A stretch of DNA of 64,000 nucleotides from NCBI GenBank assembly GCA_028293545.1, contig JAQGOP010000052.1, positions 124,001 to 188,000 on the forward strand. Reading direction: 5' to 3'. Positions 27,944-36,747 of the stretch are shown here, piece after piece; position 1 is the stretch's first letter; every line of letters begins with the position of its first letter. The notes under the pieces were generated by a model. The model was not told the DNA's origin, did not search any database, and saw nothing but the letters and a program-made list of their open reading frames with translations. The DNA comes from Verrucomicrobiota bacterium. GTDB taxonomy: Bacteria > Verrucomicrobiota > Verrucomicrobiia > Opitutales > Opitutaceae. Made by a program: the position numbers and the translations under genes.

Positions 27944-28639
27944 ATGTCCGAATCCCTCATCAAGCTCGAAGGCGTCACGAAAGTTTTCCTCACCGACGAA
28001 GTCGAAACCCACGCGTTGTCCGGCATCCACATGGACATCAAGAAGGGCGAGTACGTCTCGATCGCCGGCCCGTCCGGTTGCGGCAAGTCCACGCTGCTCT
28101 CGATCCTCGGCCTGCTCGATTCGCCGACCGACGGCTCGTACGTCCTCAACGGTCGCCCGGTCCAGGGCCTCTCGCTCCCTGAGCGCGCGCGCATCCGCAA
28201 CCGCGAGATCGGTTTCATTTTCCAGTCGTTCAACTTGATCGGCGACCTGACGGTGTTTGAAAACGTCGAGCTCCCGCTCACGTACCGCGGGATGCCCGCC
28301 GCCGAGCGCAAGGCCGCCGCCACCGAAGCCCTGGAGAAAGTCGGCATGGGCCACCGCGCGAAGCACCTTCCCTCCCAGCTCTCCGGCGGTCAGCAGCAGC
28401 GCGTCGCCGTCGCCCGCGCCCTCGCCGGCAAACCCGCGGTGCTCCTCGCCGACGAACCCACCGGTAACCTCGATTCGAAGAACGGCGACTCCGTCATGCA
28501 GCTCCTCGCCGAGCTCCACAAGGGTGGTGCCACGATCGTGATGGTCACCCACGACACGCGTTTCGCGCGTCACGCCGACCGCACCATCCACATCTTCGAC
28601 GGCCGCGTCGTGCAGGAACAAGTCGAGACCGCGCACTGA
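27944..28639 (+). CDS. ABC transporter ATP-binding protein, MacB/LolD type
   Basis: Walker [10 protein letters not shown], signature [15 protein letters not shown], Walker [14 protein letters not shown]. Confidence 0.96.
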   Translation: MSESLIKLEGVTKVFLTDEVETHALSGIHMDIKKGEYVSIAGPSGCGKSTLLSILGLLDSPTDGSYVLNGRPVQGLSLPERARIRNREIGFIFQSFNLIGDLTVFENVELPLTYRGMPAAERKAAATEALEKVGMGHRAKHLPSQLSGGQQQRVAVARALAGKPAVLLADEPTGNLDSKNGDSVMQLLAELHKGGATIVMVTHDTRFARHADRTIHIFDGRVVQEQVETAH

Positions 28640-28662
28640 ACGCGGCCGATTGCGGATACCGG

Positions 28663-28797
28663 ATTGCGGATACCGGAAACCAAAACCGCCAATCTTCAAT
28701 TTCCCCGAGTCGCGAGCCGTCTGCTCCGTAGCTCCATCGCCCCGCGCGACCAAAATTTCCCGCCGAAATAAACTTTCCGGTTTCCGGTATCCGCAAT
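28663..28797. repeat. Intergenic inverted repeat (spacer A)
   Basis: ATTGCGGATACCGGAAAC (28663-28680) and its perfect reverse complement GTTTCCGGTATCCGCAAT (28780-28797) between ATPase and permease 1. Confidence 0.9.
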
Positions 28798-28813
28798 CCG
28801 CAATTCTCCCCCC

Positions 28814-31354
28814 ATGCTTTCCGACTTCAGATTCGCTTTTCGCACGCTGGGGAAGACTCCCGGCTTCACCGCCGTCGCAGTCATCACCCTCGCGCTGGCG
28901 ATCGGGATCAATTCCGCCGTCGTGGCCCTCCTCAACGGCCTGATCCTCCGGCCCGTCGTCCCGCTCCACCCCGAGCAGGTCGTGAATGTCTTCACTGCCC
29001 GCCAGGACGCGAATCGCGATTACCGCCAGTTTTCCTACGCCGAATTCGAAGCGTTGCGGAACGCCAGGGAGACGTTCACCGAGGTCGCCGCCGTGCAGTA
29101 TTCACTCGCGGGCGTCGGCCGTGACGATGGCGTGCGCCGCAGTTTCGCCTTCTTCACGTCGGATAATTTTTTCCCGATGATGGGCGTCACGCCGGCGCTC
29201 GGCCGTTTCTACAACGCGGAAGAATGCCGGCCCAATGCGAATCACCGGGTGGTGGTCACAAGTTATTCCTACTGGCAGCGCCTGGGCGGAAAGCCCGACT
29301 TCGTCGGCAGCACGTTGCGCGTGAACAACCAGCTCTTCACCGTCATCGGCGTCGCCCCCGAGAATTTTTCCGGAGTGAACGCGATCATCTCGCCGGACCT
29401 CTGGCTGCCGCTCGGGGTTTTCGCGCAGTTCGCGGGCTTCGATTCCCTGGCGATGCCGGATCTTACCAATCCAAAGAATTACACCCTCAATCTCACCGCT
29501 CGGATGGTTCCTGGCCTCACGCTGGCCGGGTTGAACGCGCGGCTTCCGGCCCTGTCGAACCGACTCACCGCGATCCAGCCCGCGGACGCCACCGGTACGC
29601 GGGAGCTGCAGGCGCAGGTTCCTTCGCGTTTCAGCATAAGCACCGAACCAGAAAATGCCTCCACGGGATTTCTGACCGTCGGACTTTTCAGCATGGCCGG
29701 CTGCGTCCTCCTCATCGCGAGCATCAATCTCGCCAACATGCTGCTCGCCCGCGGCGCTGCCCGCTCGAAGGAGATCGCCCTCCGTCTCGCCTTGGGCGCG
29801 ACCCGCTGGCGCGTGATTCGCCAGTTGCTCGCCGAGGGTTTGCTACTCGCCTTCGCCGGCGGCGCGCTCGGGCTGATTATCAGCGTCTGGGCCAACGACC
29901 TCTTGGTCCAATCGATCTCAGGCCTCTTCAGCTCGATGAATTTCTCGCTCGTCATCCACATGCGCCCCGACGCGGTGGTGCTCGCGGCCACGTTCCTTTT
30001 CTGCCTCGTCGCCACGTTGATGTTCTCGCTCGGGCCGGCCCTGCGCTCCTCGCGCGTCGACCTCGTTCACGATCTCAAACAACAGGGCGGCGAACCCACC
30101 GCGAACGGCCGCCTCAACCGATTCTTCGCTCCCCGCCACTGCCTGGTAATGGTGCAGATTGCGCTGTCGCTCACGTTGCTGTTCAGCGCCGGCCTTTTCC
30201 TGCGCGGCGCGATGAAGGCCAGCGGACTCGCTCTCGGATTCGAGCCCGCCGGCAACCTCGTCGTGGAAATGGATTATTCCCTCGGCGCCAGCAAACCGGA
30301 TGCCGCCAAGCAATCCCTCTTCGCCGTCATCGATCGCGCCCGCTCGCTCCCTGGCGTCCAAAGCGTCGGCGTCGGCACGCTGCTGCCGTACGGCAACATC
30401 ACCAACACTTCGCGCGTGATCCCCGCCAATGCCGCGCCGATTGGTGCAAAGGTTGATCCGAAGGCGCCCACTCCCGGCTTCAGCGGACTCTTCGCCGGCA
30501 CGACCGACGGCTACTTTGCGGCCATGGGCATTCCCTTGGTGCGAGGCCGCGACTTCACGCGCAACGAAGCTGCCGACAAAGCCGCGCCGCGCGTTGCGAT
30601 CGTTGATACGCGTCTTGCCCAGCAGCTGTTCCCAAAGGGCGACGCCTTGGGACAACATATCCGCTTCACGCAGCCCCCCGCCGATGGCTCGCCGTCGGAA
30701 ATGGAAATCGTGGGAATCTGTGCCGAACATCGCCACGATCCGATCGCCGCCAGGGAACGCGGCCGGCTCTACGTCCCCTACGCCCAGGCGCCCAACGCCG
30801 ACGTCTTCGTCCACGTCAAGCTTGCCACCCAGGACGCCCTCGCCACCGCGGCCGCCGTGAACCCGCTGCGGGCCGCTCTGCGCTCGCTCGATCCCGAACT
30901 CCCGGTGCTGCAGGTCACGCCCTACACAAATTTGGTGGATAAGAGCATTGGACTCTGGATCGTGCGGATCGGCGCCGTGCTCTTCGGAGTTTTCGGCGCC
31001 ATCGCCCTCCTGCTCGCCGTGGTGGGAGTTTACGGCGTGAAGGCATTCGCCGTTGCGCGTCGTACCCGCGAAATCGGGATTCGCATGGCGCTGGGCGCAT
31101 ATCCCGCCGACGTCTTCTCGTTGGTGATGAAGCAAGGCGTGCAGCAGACCGCTTTGGCGGTCCTGGCCGGCGTGGTCCTCTCGCTCGGCGTAGGGCGCCT
31201 CCTCGCCAACCTGCTCTTCGAAGTGAGCCCGACCGACCCATTCGCGATCCTCGCGAGCGCCGCACTGCTCACCGTCTCCGCCCTTGCCGCCTGCTATATC
31301 CCCGCCCGCCGCGCCATGCGCATCAGCCCGGTGGAGGCACTGCGCGCCGAGTAA
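28814..31354 (+). CDS. FtsX/MacB-type ABC permease, ADOP-like (permease 1)
   Basis: MLSDFRFAFRTLGKTPGFTAVAVITLALAIGINSAVVALLNGLILRP; two FtsX-like domains; ends PARRAMRISPVEALRAE. Confidence 0.94.
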   Translation: MLSDFRFAFRTLGKTPGFTAVAVITLALAIGINSAVVALLNGLILRPVVPLHPEQVVNVFTARQDANRDYRQFSYAEFEALRNARETFTEVAAVQYSLAGVGRDDGVRRSFAFFTSDNFFPMMGVTPALGRFYNAEECRPNANHRVVVTSYSYWQRLGGKPDFVGSTLRVNNQLFTVIGVAPENFSGVNAIISPDLWLPLGVFAQFAGFDSLAMPDLTNPKNYTLNLTARMVPGLTLAGLNARLPALSNRLTAIQPADATGTRELQAQVPSRFSISTEPENASTGFLTVGLFSMAGCVLLIASINLANMLLARGAARSKEIALRLALGATRWRVIRQLLAEGLLLAFAGGALGLIISVWANDLLVQSISGLFSSMNFSLVIHMRPDAVVLAATFLFCLVATLMFSLGPALRSSRVDLVHDLKQQGGEPTANGRLNRFFAPRHCLVMVQIALSLTLLFSAGLFLRGAMKASGLALGFEPAGNLVVEMDYSLGASKPDAAKQSLFAVIDRARSLPGVQSVGVGTLLPYGNITNTSRVIPANAAPIGAKVDPKAPTPGFSGLFAGTTDGYFAAMGIPLVRGRDFTRNEAADKAAPRVAIVDTRLAQQLFPKGDALGQHIRFTQPPADGSPSEMEIVGICAEHRHDPIAARERGRLYVPYAQAPNADVFVHVKLATQDALATAAAVNPLRAALRSLDPELPVLQVTPYTNLVDKSIGLWIVRIGAVLFGVFGAIALLLAVVGVYGVKAFAVARRTREIGIRMALGAYPADVFSLVMKQGVQQTALAVLAGVVLSLGVGRLLANLLFEVSPTDPFAILASAALLTVSALAACYIPARRAMRISPVEALRAE

Positions 31355-31356
31355 CG

Positions 31357-31491
31357 GCGGATTTCGGATTGCGAATTGCTGATTGAAAACGACCGAAACC
31401 GACACCTTCGCCCCTCTCTTCCCACCAACGCGACCCTCCCCTCGGATCGACCGCTGAAATTACAATCCGCAATCCGCAATCCGAAATCCGC
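31357..31491. repeat. Intergenic inverted repeat (spacer B)
   Basis: Arms 31357-31385 and 31463-31491, 29 nt, 27/29 complementary. Confidence 0.88.
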
Positions 31492-31504
31492 AATTCACAC
31501 CGCC

Positions 31505-34021
31505 ATGTTCCTCCAAAATTTCACCCAGGACGTCCGCATCGGGCTGCGGGTCCTGATCAAGGAAAAGAGCTTCTGCGCCCTCGCCGCCGGTATCCTCGCC
31601 CTCGGCATCTGCGCCGTCACCACCCAGTTCGCCATCGTCAACGGTGTGCTCATCCGCGGGTTTTCCTTTCCCAATGCCGAGCGGCTCGTCGACGTCCTCC
31701 TCGTCGATCCCACGAATTTTACCCCGGCGAATTTCAACTCGCGGATCGCGACGATTGATTTCGATGAACTAAAGACCCAGCAGACCTCGTACGACGCCTT
31801 CGTCGCCTACCTCAACGGCTCCACCGTCAACCTCACCTACAACGGCGTGCCGCAACGCCTCCAGGGCGGCTATATCACCCACGATTTTTTCCGCGCCCTC
31901 GGCGTCACTCCCGCGCTCGGCCGCGACTTCCTGCCGGAAGACGACCGCCCCGGCATTAACAAGAATATCATCCTGAGCGACGCGATCTGGAAAAAAGATT
32001 TCGGCGGCAGCCCGTCCGTCATCGGCCAGGCCGTCCGCGTCAACGGCCGCGCCGGCACCGTCATCGGCGTCATGCCGCCGAGGTTTTCCTTCCCGGGCAA
32101 CGAACAGCTCTGGCTTCCCGTCAACACGGAGTTTCCCTCCCGCCCGCGCAATGACCGCAACGGCAACAGCGTCCAAATCATCGGGCGCCTGAAGCCCGGC
32201 GTGTCGATCGAGCAGGCCAACTCGGAGATGTCGACGCTCGCGCAGCGCTTCGCGAAAGCCTACCCGGAAAACAAACAGTACAGCATGGGGTGGGTCCGCC
32301 CGCTCATCCAATCCTTCACCGGGGTCCAGCTGACGCGCCTGTTGCTCCTCATGCTCGGCTTCTGCGTGGCCGTGCTGCTCATTGCATGTTTCAACGTGAT
32401 GAACATGCAGTTCGCGCGCGCGACGTTGCGCGCCAAGGAACTCGCCATCCGCTCCTCGCTCGGCGCCACCCGCAGCCGCCTCGTCGCGCAGATGCTCACG
32501 GAGAGCCTGCTGCTTTCCGCGATCGGCGCCGTCGTCGGCATCGCGCTCGCGATCTGGGCGACTGACTGGATCGACGCCACGCTCCGCGCCTCGGCCAATC
32601 CGCCGCCGTCCTGGATGGTGTTCAACGTCGACACCCCCGTCCTCGCCTTCGTCGTCGCGATCACGATGGCCTCCGCCCTCGTCTCCGGCTTGCTCCCCGC
32701 CCTGATGGCCTCGCGCTCGAGCGCGGGCGAAGTGCTCAAGGAATCCGGCCGCGGCAACACCGGCCGCGTGGTCGGCCTCGTGAGCCGCACTCTCGTTGTC
32801 CTCCAGATCCTTTTCACCTGCGTGCTCCTCATCATTTCGCTGCTGCAGGTGCAGTCGATCATCCGGCAGCAGCACATCGACTACGGCTACGACACGCACG
32901 GGATCCTCTCCGCGCGCATGGGCCTGATGGAAGGCGACTACGGCACGAACGAGTCGCGCGTGCTCTTTTTCGAGAAACTGCTTCGCGACCTGCGCACCAA
33001 TTCCGCGATCGAGTCCGTCGCGCTGACCAATCGCTTCCAGATGATTTTCTCCGGCAACGGCACGATCGAAATCGAAGGCAAGCAGTACAAGGACGACAAG
33101 GACCGGCCGAATGCGAATTTCGAAAACGTCACCGACGGATATTTCGCCACGCTCGGCCAGCGCCTGCTCGAGGGCCGCGATTTCACGATGGCCGACAACG
33201 ACGTCAAACTGCCGGTCGCCGTGGTCAATGCCACCTTCGCCCATCAACATTTTGGCAATGAAAGCCCGCTCGGCCGCCGTTTCCGCACGGTCGGGAATAA
33301 CGGCACGCTCTTCGATCCCTGGCGCACGATCATCGGCGTCGTGACCGACGTCCGGATGCTTCCGCCGTTCCCGAACCGCAACGACAACTCCGGCTATTAC
33401 GTTCCGTTCACGGCGAGCCTCTACGCTGACGGCAAGCCCGTGATCAACGGCCTCCAGTTCGGCACCGTCATCGTGAAGCAGCGCGGGTCGGTTTTGCCGG
33501 AAGCGTTCGGCCCGGCCCTCCGCGCCGCCGTCAACCGCGTCGATCCGAACCTTCCGCTGTATTTCGTCGCCACGCCCGCCACGAACCTCGCCGGCGTCGT
33601 CACCCAGAACAGCATCGTCGCGCTGATGTTCGGCCTCTTCGGGGGCGTGGCCGTGATCCTGGCGTCCGCGGGACTTTACGGCGTCACCTCGTTCGCGGTG
33701 AACCAGCGCACGCAGGAATTCGGCATCCGCATGGCGCTCGGCGCCGACCAGCGCAGCATCCTCGCGATGGTCATGTGGCAAGGCGCGTGGCAACTCGTGC
33801 TCGGGCTTGCGATCGGACTCGGCGGGCTGGCCTTGGCGATCACGCTCATCGGCGAAACCGATTTGTCCCAAATTCTCGGGCTTTTCCAGACGAGCCCGCG
33901 CGATCCCCTCACTTATATCGCCGTCGGCGCGCTCCTGACCGGCGTGTCATTCATCGCCACCCTGATCCCCGCCCGCCGAGCCACGCGAGTCGACCCGATG
34001 ATCGCGCTGAGAGCAGAATGA
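31505..34021 (+). CDS. FtsX/MacB-type ABC permease, ADOP-like (permease 2)
   Basis: MFLQNFTQDVRIGLRVLIKEKSFCALAAGILALGIC; ends PARRATRVDPMIALRAE. Upstream in-frame part of the track ORF is translated repeat. Confidence 0.93.
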   Translation: MFLQNFTQDVRIGLRVLIKEKSFCALAAGILALGICAVTTQFAIVNGVLIRGFSFPNAERLVDVLLVDPTNFTPANFNSRIATIDFDELKTQQTSYDAFVAYLNGSTVNLTYNGVPQRLQGGYITHDFFRALGVTPALGRDFLPEDDRPGINKNIILSDAIWKKDFGGSPSVIGQAVRVNGRAGTVIGVMPPRFSFPGNEQLWLPVNTEFPSRPRNDRNGNSVQIIGRLKPGVSIEQANSEMSTLAQRFAKAYPENKQYSMGWVRPLIQSFTGVQLTRLLLLMLGFCVAVLLIACFNVMNMQFARATLRAKELAIRSSLGATRSRLVAQMLTESLLLSAIGAVVGIALAIWATDWIDATLRASANPPPSWMVFNVDTPVLAFVVAITMASALVSGLLPALMASRSSAGEVLKESGRGNTGRVVGLVSRTLVVLQILFTCVLLIISLLQVQSIIRQQHIDYGYDTHGILSARMGLMEGDYGTNESRVLFFEKLLRDLRTNSAIESVALTNRFQMIFSGNGTIEIEGKQYKDDKDRPNANFENVTDGYFATLGQRLLEGRDFTMADNDVKLPVAVVNATFAHQHFGNESPLGRRFRTVGNNGTLFDPWRTIIGVVTDVRMLPPFPNRNDNSGYYVPFTASLYADGKPVINGLQFGTVIVKQRGSVLPEAFGPALRAAVNRVDPNLPLYFVATPATNLAGVVTQNSIVALMFGLFGGVAVILASAGLYGVTSFAVNQRTQEFGIRMALGADQRSILAMVMWQGAWQLVLGLAIGLGGLALAITLIGETDLSQILGLFQTSPRDPLTYIAVGALLTGVSFIATLIPARRATRVDPMIALRAE

Positions 34022-34023
34022 GC

Positions 34024-34150
34024 CAATTGCGGATTTCGGATTACGAATTGCGGATTGAAAATCACCAGCGCCGACACCGCCCCAGTTTTTCATCACCTGA
34101 TCGACCGCTGAAATCCCGATCCGCAATCCGCAATTCGCAATCCGCAATTC
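34024..34150. repeat. Intergenic repeat arms (spacer C)
   Basis: CAATTGCGGATTTCGGATTACGAATTGCGGATTG ... GATCCGCAATCCGCAATTCGCAATCCGCAATTCC, imperfect inverted arms of the same subrepeats. Confidence 0.8.
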
Positions 34151-34151
34151 C

Positions 34152-36566
34152 ATGCCCCTTCTTCGCCTCGCCTTCCGGTCGCTTCGCAAGACTCCCGGCT
34201 TCACGGTTGTCGCCATCCTGACGATTGCCGTCGGCATCGGCGCCAACACCGCGCTCTTTTCGGTTTTCAACCGGCTGGTGCTTCACCCGCTGTCCCTGCC
34301 GAATCCTTCGACGCTCGTCGCGATCTGGACCAACAATCCCGCGCTCAACTTCAACGCGCCCGCCGTGTCCTGGCCTCGCTTCGAGGAGCTTCGCCGCAAC
34401 AACCACGCCTTCAGTTCCGTCGCCGACAGCGCCTTCGATTCGTTCTCGATCACCGGCAACGGCGACCCGGAGCAGCTCACCGGCTTGCGTGTCACCGCGA
34501 ACTTCTTCACCACCCTCGGGATTGCGCCGGCACGTGGCCGCGGCTTTACCCCGGAGGAGGATCTCCCAAACGGTCCCAACGTCTGCATCCTGAGCCACGA
34601 ACTCTGGCAGACCCGTTTCGGCGGACGTGAATCCGTCGTCGGCGAAACCATCCAGCTCAATGGGCTTTCCTGGCAGGTCGTCGGCATTCTCCCTCCTCGC
34701 CTCAGCAATCCCTATTCGCAGACGCAGGTTTTTGTGCCGCGCGTTTTCGAGGTCAATTTCCTCACGCCCGTGCAGGTTCAGAATGGCGCGGGATATTCCC
34801 AACCGATCGCTCGGCTGAAGCCGGGCGTGTCAATCGAGCAGGCCACCGCGGATCTCGCGGCCCTCAGCCAGGGCTACGCCATCCAGTTCGCCACCAAGCT
34901 CGACGCCAACAACACCAGCGTCCCGCGCGATTTCGTCGAGGCCCTGGTCGGGCAGCTGCGACCCACGTTCTACACGCTCCTCGGCGCCGTCGCGTTTGTC
35001 CTTCTCATCGCCTGCGCCAACGTCGCCAGCCTCTTCCTCGGGCGGCTCGCTGCGCGCCACAAGGAAATCGCCCTCCGTCAATCGCTCGGGGCCACGCGCG
35101 GCGACGTTGTCCGCCAGTTTCTCACGGAGAGCCTCGTCTTCTCGGCGATCGCCGGCGGCCTCGGCGTCCTGCTGGCGCTGTGGACGCTCGCCGCCATCCA
35201 GTCGGCGGCCGGCGCGCTCCTGCCGCCGAACACCGTCCTGTCCCTCGACTGGACCGCCCTCGCGTTCACCGCCGCGGTGGCGCTCCTCAGCGGGATCTTC
35301 GTCGGGCTCGCACCCGCGATCCAGGCCTCGAAAACCAACCTCGTGGAAGTCCTCAAGGATGGCTCGCGCGGATCCTCGAGCGCCCAGGGTGGAAATTTCC
35401 GCTCGAGCCTCATCGTGACCGAAGTCGCGCTCTCCGTCGTCCTGCTCGTCGGCTCCGGGCTGCTCCTGATGAGTTTCCTCAAGTTGCAGCGCACGCCCCC
35501 GGGATTTGACGCCAAGGGCGTGGCCGGGGCGTTCGTCGGCATCCCCACCAGCCGGTACAAGACCAACCCCGAGCAAGCCCGCTATTTTTCCGCGGTGCTC
35601 GACCAGCTTCGCCTGGACCCACAGGTCAAGGAAGCCGCCGCCGCCCTCGGGCTTCCCGTCAATGGTTTTGGCTCCCGCTCACCTTACAGTGTCGGTGGCC
35701 GCCCGCTCCTCCCGCTCCCGCAGCGGCCGCTTGCCGGGTTCCAGATCGTGAGCGAGGATTATTTCCGCCTCATGCACATCACGCTGCGCGCAGGCCGCAC
35801 GTTCAGCCCGAACGACCGCGACGGCGCGCCCGGCGTGTGCATCGTGAATGATTCGTTCGCGAAACATATTTTCCCCGGGGAATCCGCGATCGGGAAAGTG
35901 CTGCTGCGCGGCAAGGACGCGGACATCAGAGTTGAAATCGTCGGGATCATCGCCGACGTCAAAAGCAACGGCATCAACGCGCCGGTGCCCGACGAAGTGT
36001 ACTACCCGATGTCGCAACTCGGGCGCCCGGGGATGACGGTGATCGCCCGCACGGACCTCGACGCGAATTCCCTCCAAGCGGCGATCCGCCACGCCGTCGC
36101 CGCCGTCGACAAGGACCAGCCGATCTCGTTTTTCCAAACGCTGGAAACCGCGGTCGCGCAGAGCCTCGGGGCGCAACGCGTGGTCGCGATGCTCACGGCG
36201 ATTTTTGCGGGTGTCGCGCTCGTGCTGGCCGCGGTCGGGCTCTACTCGGTGCTCGCGTATGCCGTGACGCAGCGCACCGCCGAGATCGGGATTCGCATGG
36301 CGCTCGGTTCGCCGCGTGGCGCGGTGACCGCCCTGATCATGCGCAGCGGACTCCGCCTCGTGGCCTTCGGGCTGTTCATTGGTCTCATCGGGGCCGCCGG
36401 CGTGGCGAAACTCATCCAGTCCTTGCTCTTCAACGTCGGCACGCTCGACCCGTTGATCTACGGCGGCGTCGCGCTGCTCTTCGCGTTCGTCGCCACCCTC
36501 GCCTGCCTGTTCCCCGCCCTCCGCGCCAGCCGGATCGATCCGCTGGTCGCGCTGAGAGCAGACTGA
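34152..36566 (+). CDS. FtsX/MacB-type ABC permease, ADOP-like (permease 3)
   Basis: MPLLRLAFRSLRKTPGFTVVAILTIAVGIGANTALFSVFN; ends ALRASRIDPLVALRAD. Confidence 0.94.
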   Translation: MPLLRLAFRSLRKTPGFTVVAILTIAVGIGANTALFSVFNRLVLHPLSLPNPSTLVAIWTNNPALNFNAPAVSWPRFEELRRNNHAFSSVADSAFDSFSITGNGDPEQLTGLRVTANFFTTLGIAPARGRGFTPEEDLPNGPNVCILSHELWQTRFGGRESVVGETIQLNGLSWQVVGILPPRLSNPYSQTQVFVPRVFEVNFLTPVQVQNGAGYSQPIARLKPGVSIEQATADLAALSQGYAIQFATKLDANNTSVPRDFVEALVGQLRPTFYTLLGAVAFVLLIACANVASLFLGRLAARHKEIALRQSLGATRGDVVRQFLTESLVFSAIAGGLGVLLALWTLAAIQSAAGALLPPNTVLSLDWTALAFTAAVALLSGIFVGLAPAIQASKTNLVEVLKDGSRGSSSAQGGNFRSSLIVTEVALSVVLLVGSGLLLMSFLKLQRTPPGFDAKGVAGAFVGIPTSRYKTNPEQARYFSAVLDQLRLDPQVKEAAAALGLPVNGFGSRSPYSVGGRPLLPLPQRPLAGFQIVSEDYFRLMHITLRAGRTFSPNDRDGAPGVCIVNDSFAKHIFPGESAIGKVLLRGKDADIRVEIVGIIADVKSNGINAPVPDEVYYPMSQLGRPGMTVIARTDLDANSLQAAIRHAVAAVDKDQPISFFQTLETAVAQSLGAQRVVAMLTAIFAGVALVLAAVGLYSVLAYAVTQRTAEIGIRMALGSPRGAVTALIMRSGLRLVAFGLFIGLIGAAGVAKLIQSLLFNVGTLDPLIYGGVALLFAFVATLACLFPALRASRIDPLVALRAD

Positions 36567-36568
36567 GC

Positions 36569-36735
36569 CAATTGCGAATTTCAGATTGCGAATTGCGGAT
36601 TGGAATCACCGAGCCCGGTCCCGCGCGCGCCCTTTCTCCTCCTCAAATCTCCCCCCGGATCGACCGCTGATATTCCAATCCGCAATTCGCAATCCGAAAT
36701 CCGCAATTCCCCGGTTTCCGGTATCCGAAATCCGA
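36569..36735. repeat. Intergenic repeat arms (spacer D)
   Basis: CAATTGCGAATTTCAGATTGCGAATTGCGGATTGGAA ... TTCCAATCCGCAATTCGCAATCCGAAATCCGCAATTC plus CGGTTTCCGGTATCCGAAATCC. Confidence 0.8.
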
Positions 36736-36747
36736 AATACCAACACC

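Noticed and set aside
31376-31504. N-terminal peptide QSAIRNPKSAI shared by ORFs 31376, 36586 and 33775
   Set aside because: This is translated spacer repeat, not a protein domain; true starts are at the MFLQNF and MTDLRF methionines.
31769-33871. Long antisense ORFs inside permease genes (e.g. 31769-33871 -, 36643-38928 -, 39727-41781 -, 44596-47064 -)
   Set aside because: Low-complexity Arg/Asp/Glu/Gly-rich translations typical of the antisense frame of high-GC genes; sense strand encodes well-conserved permeases.
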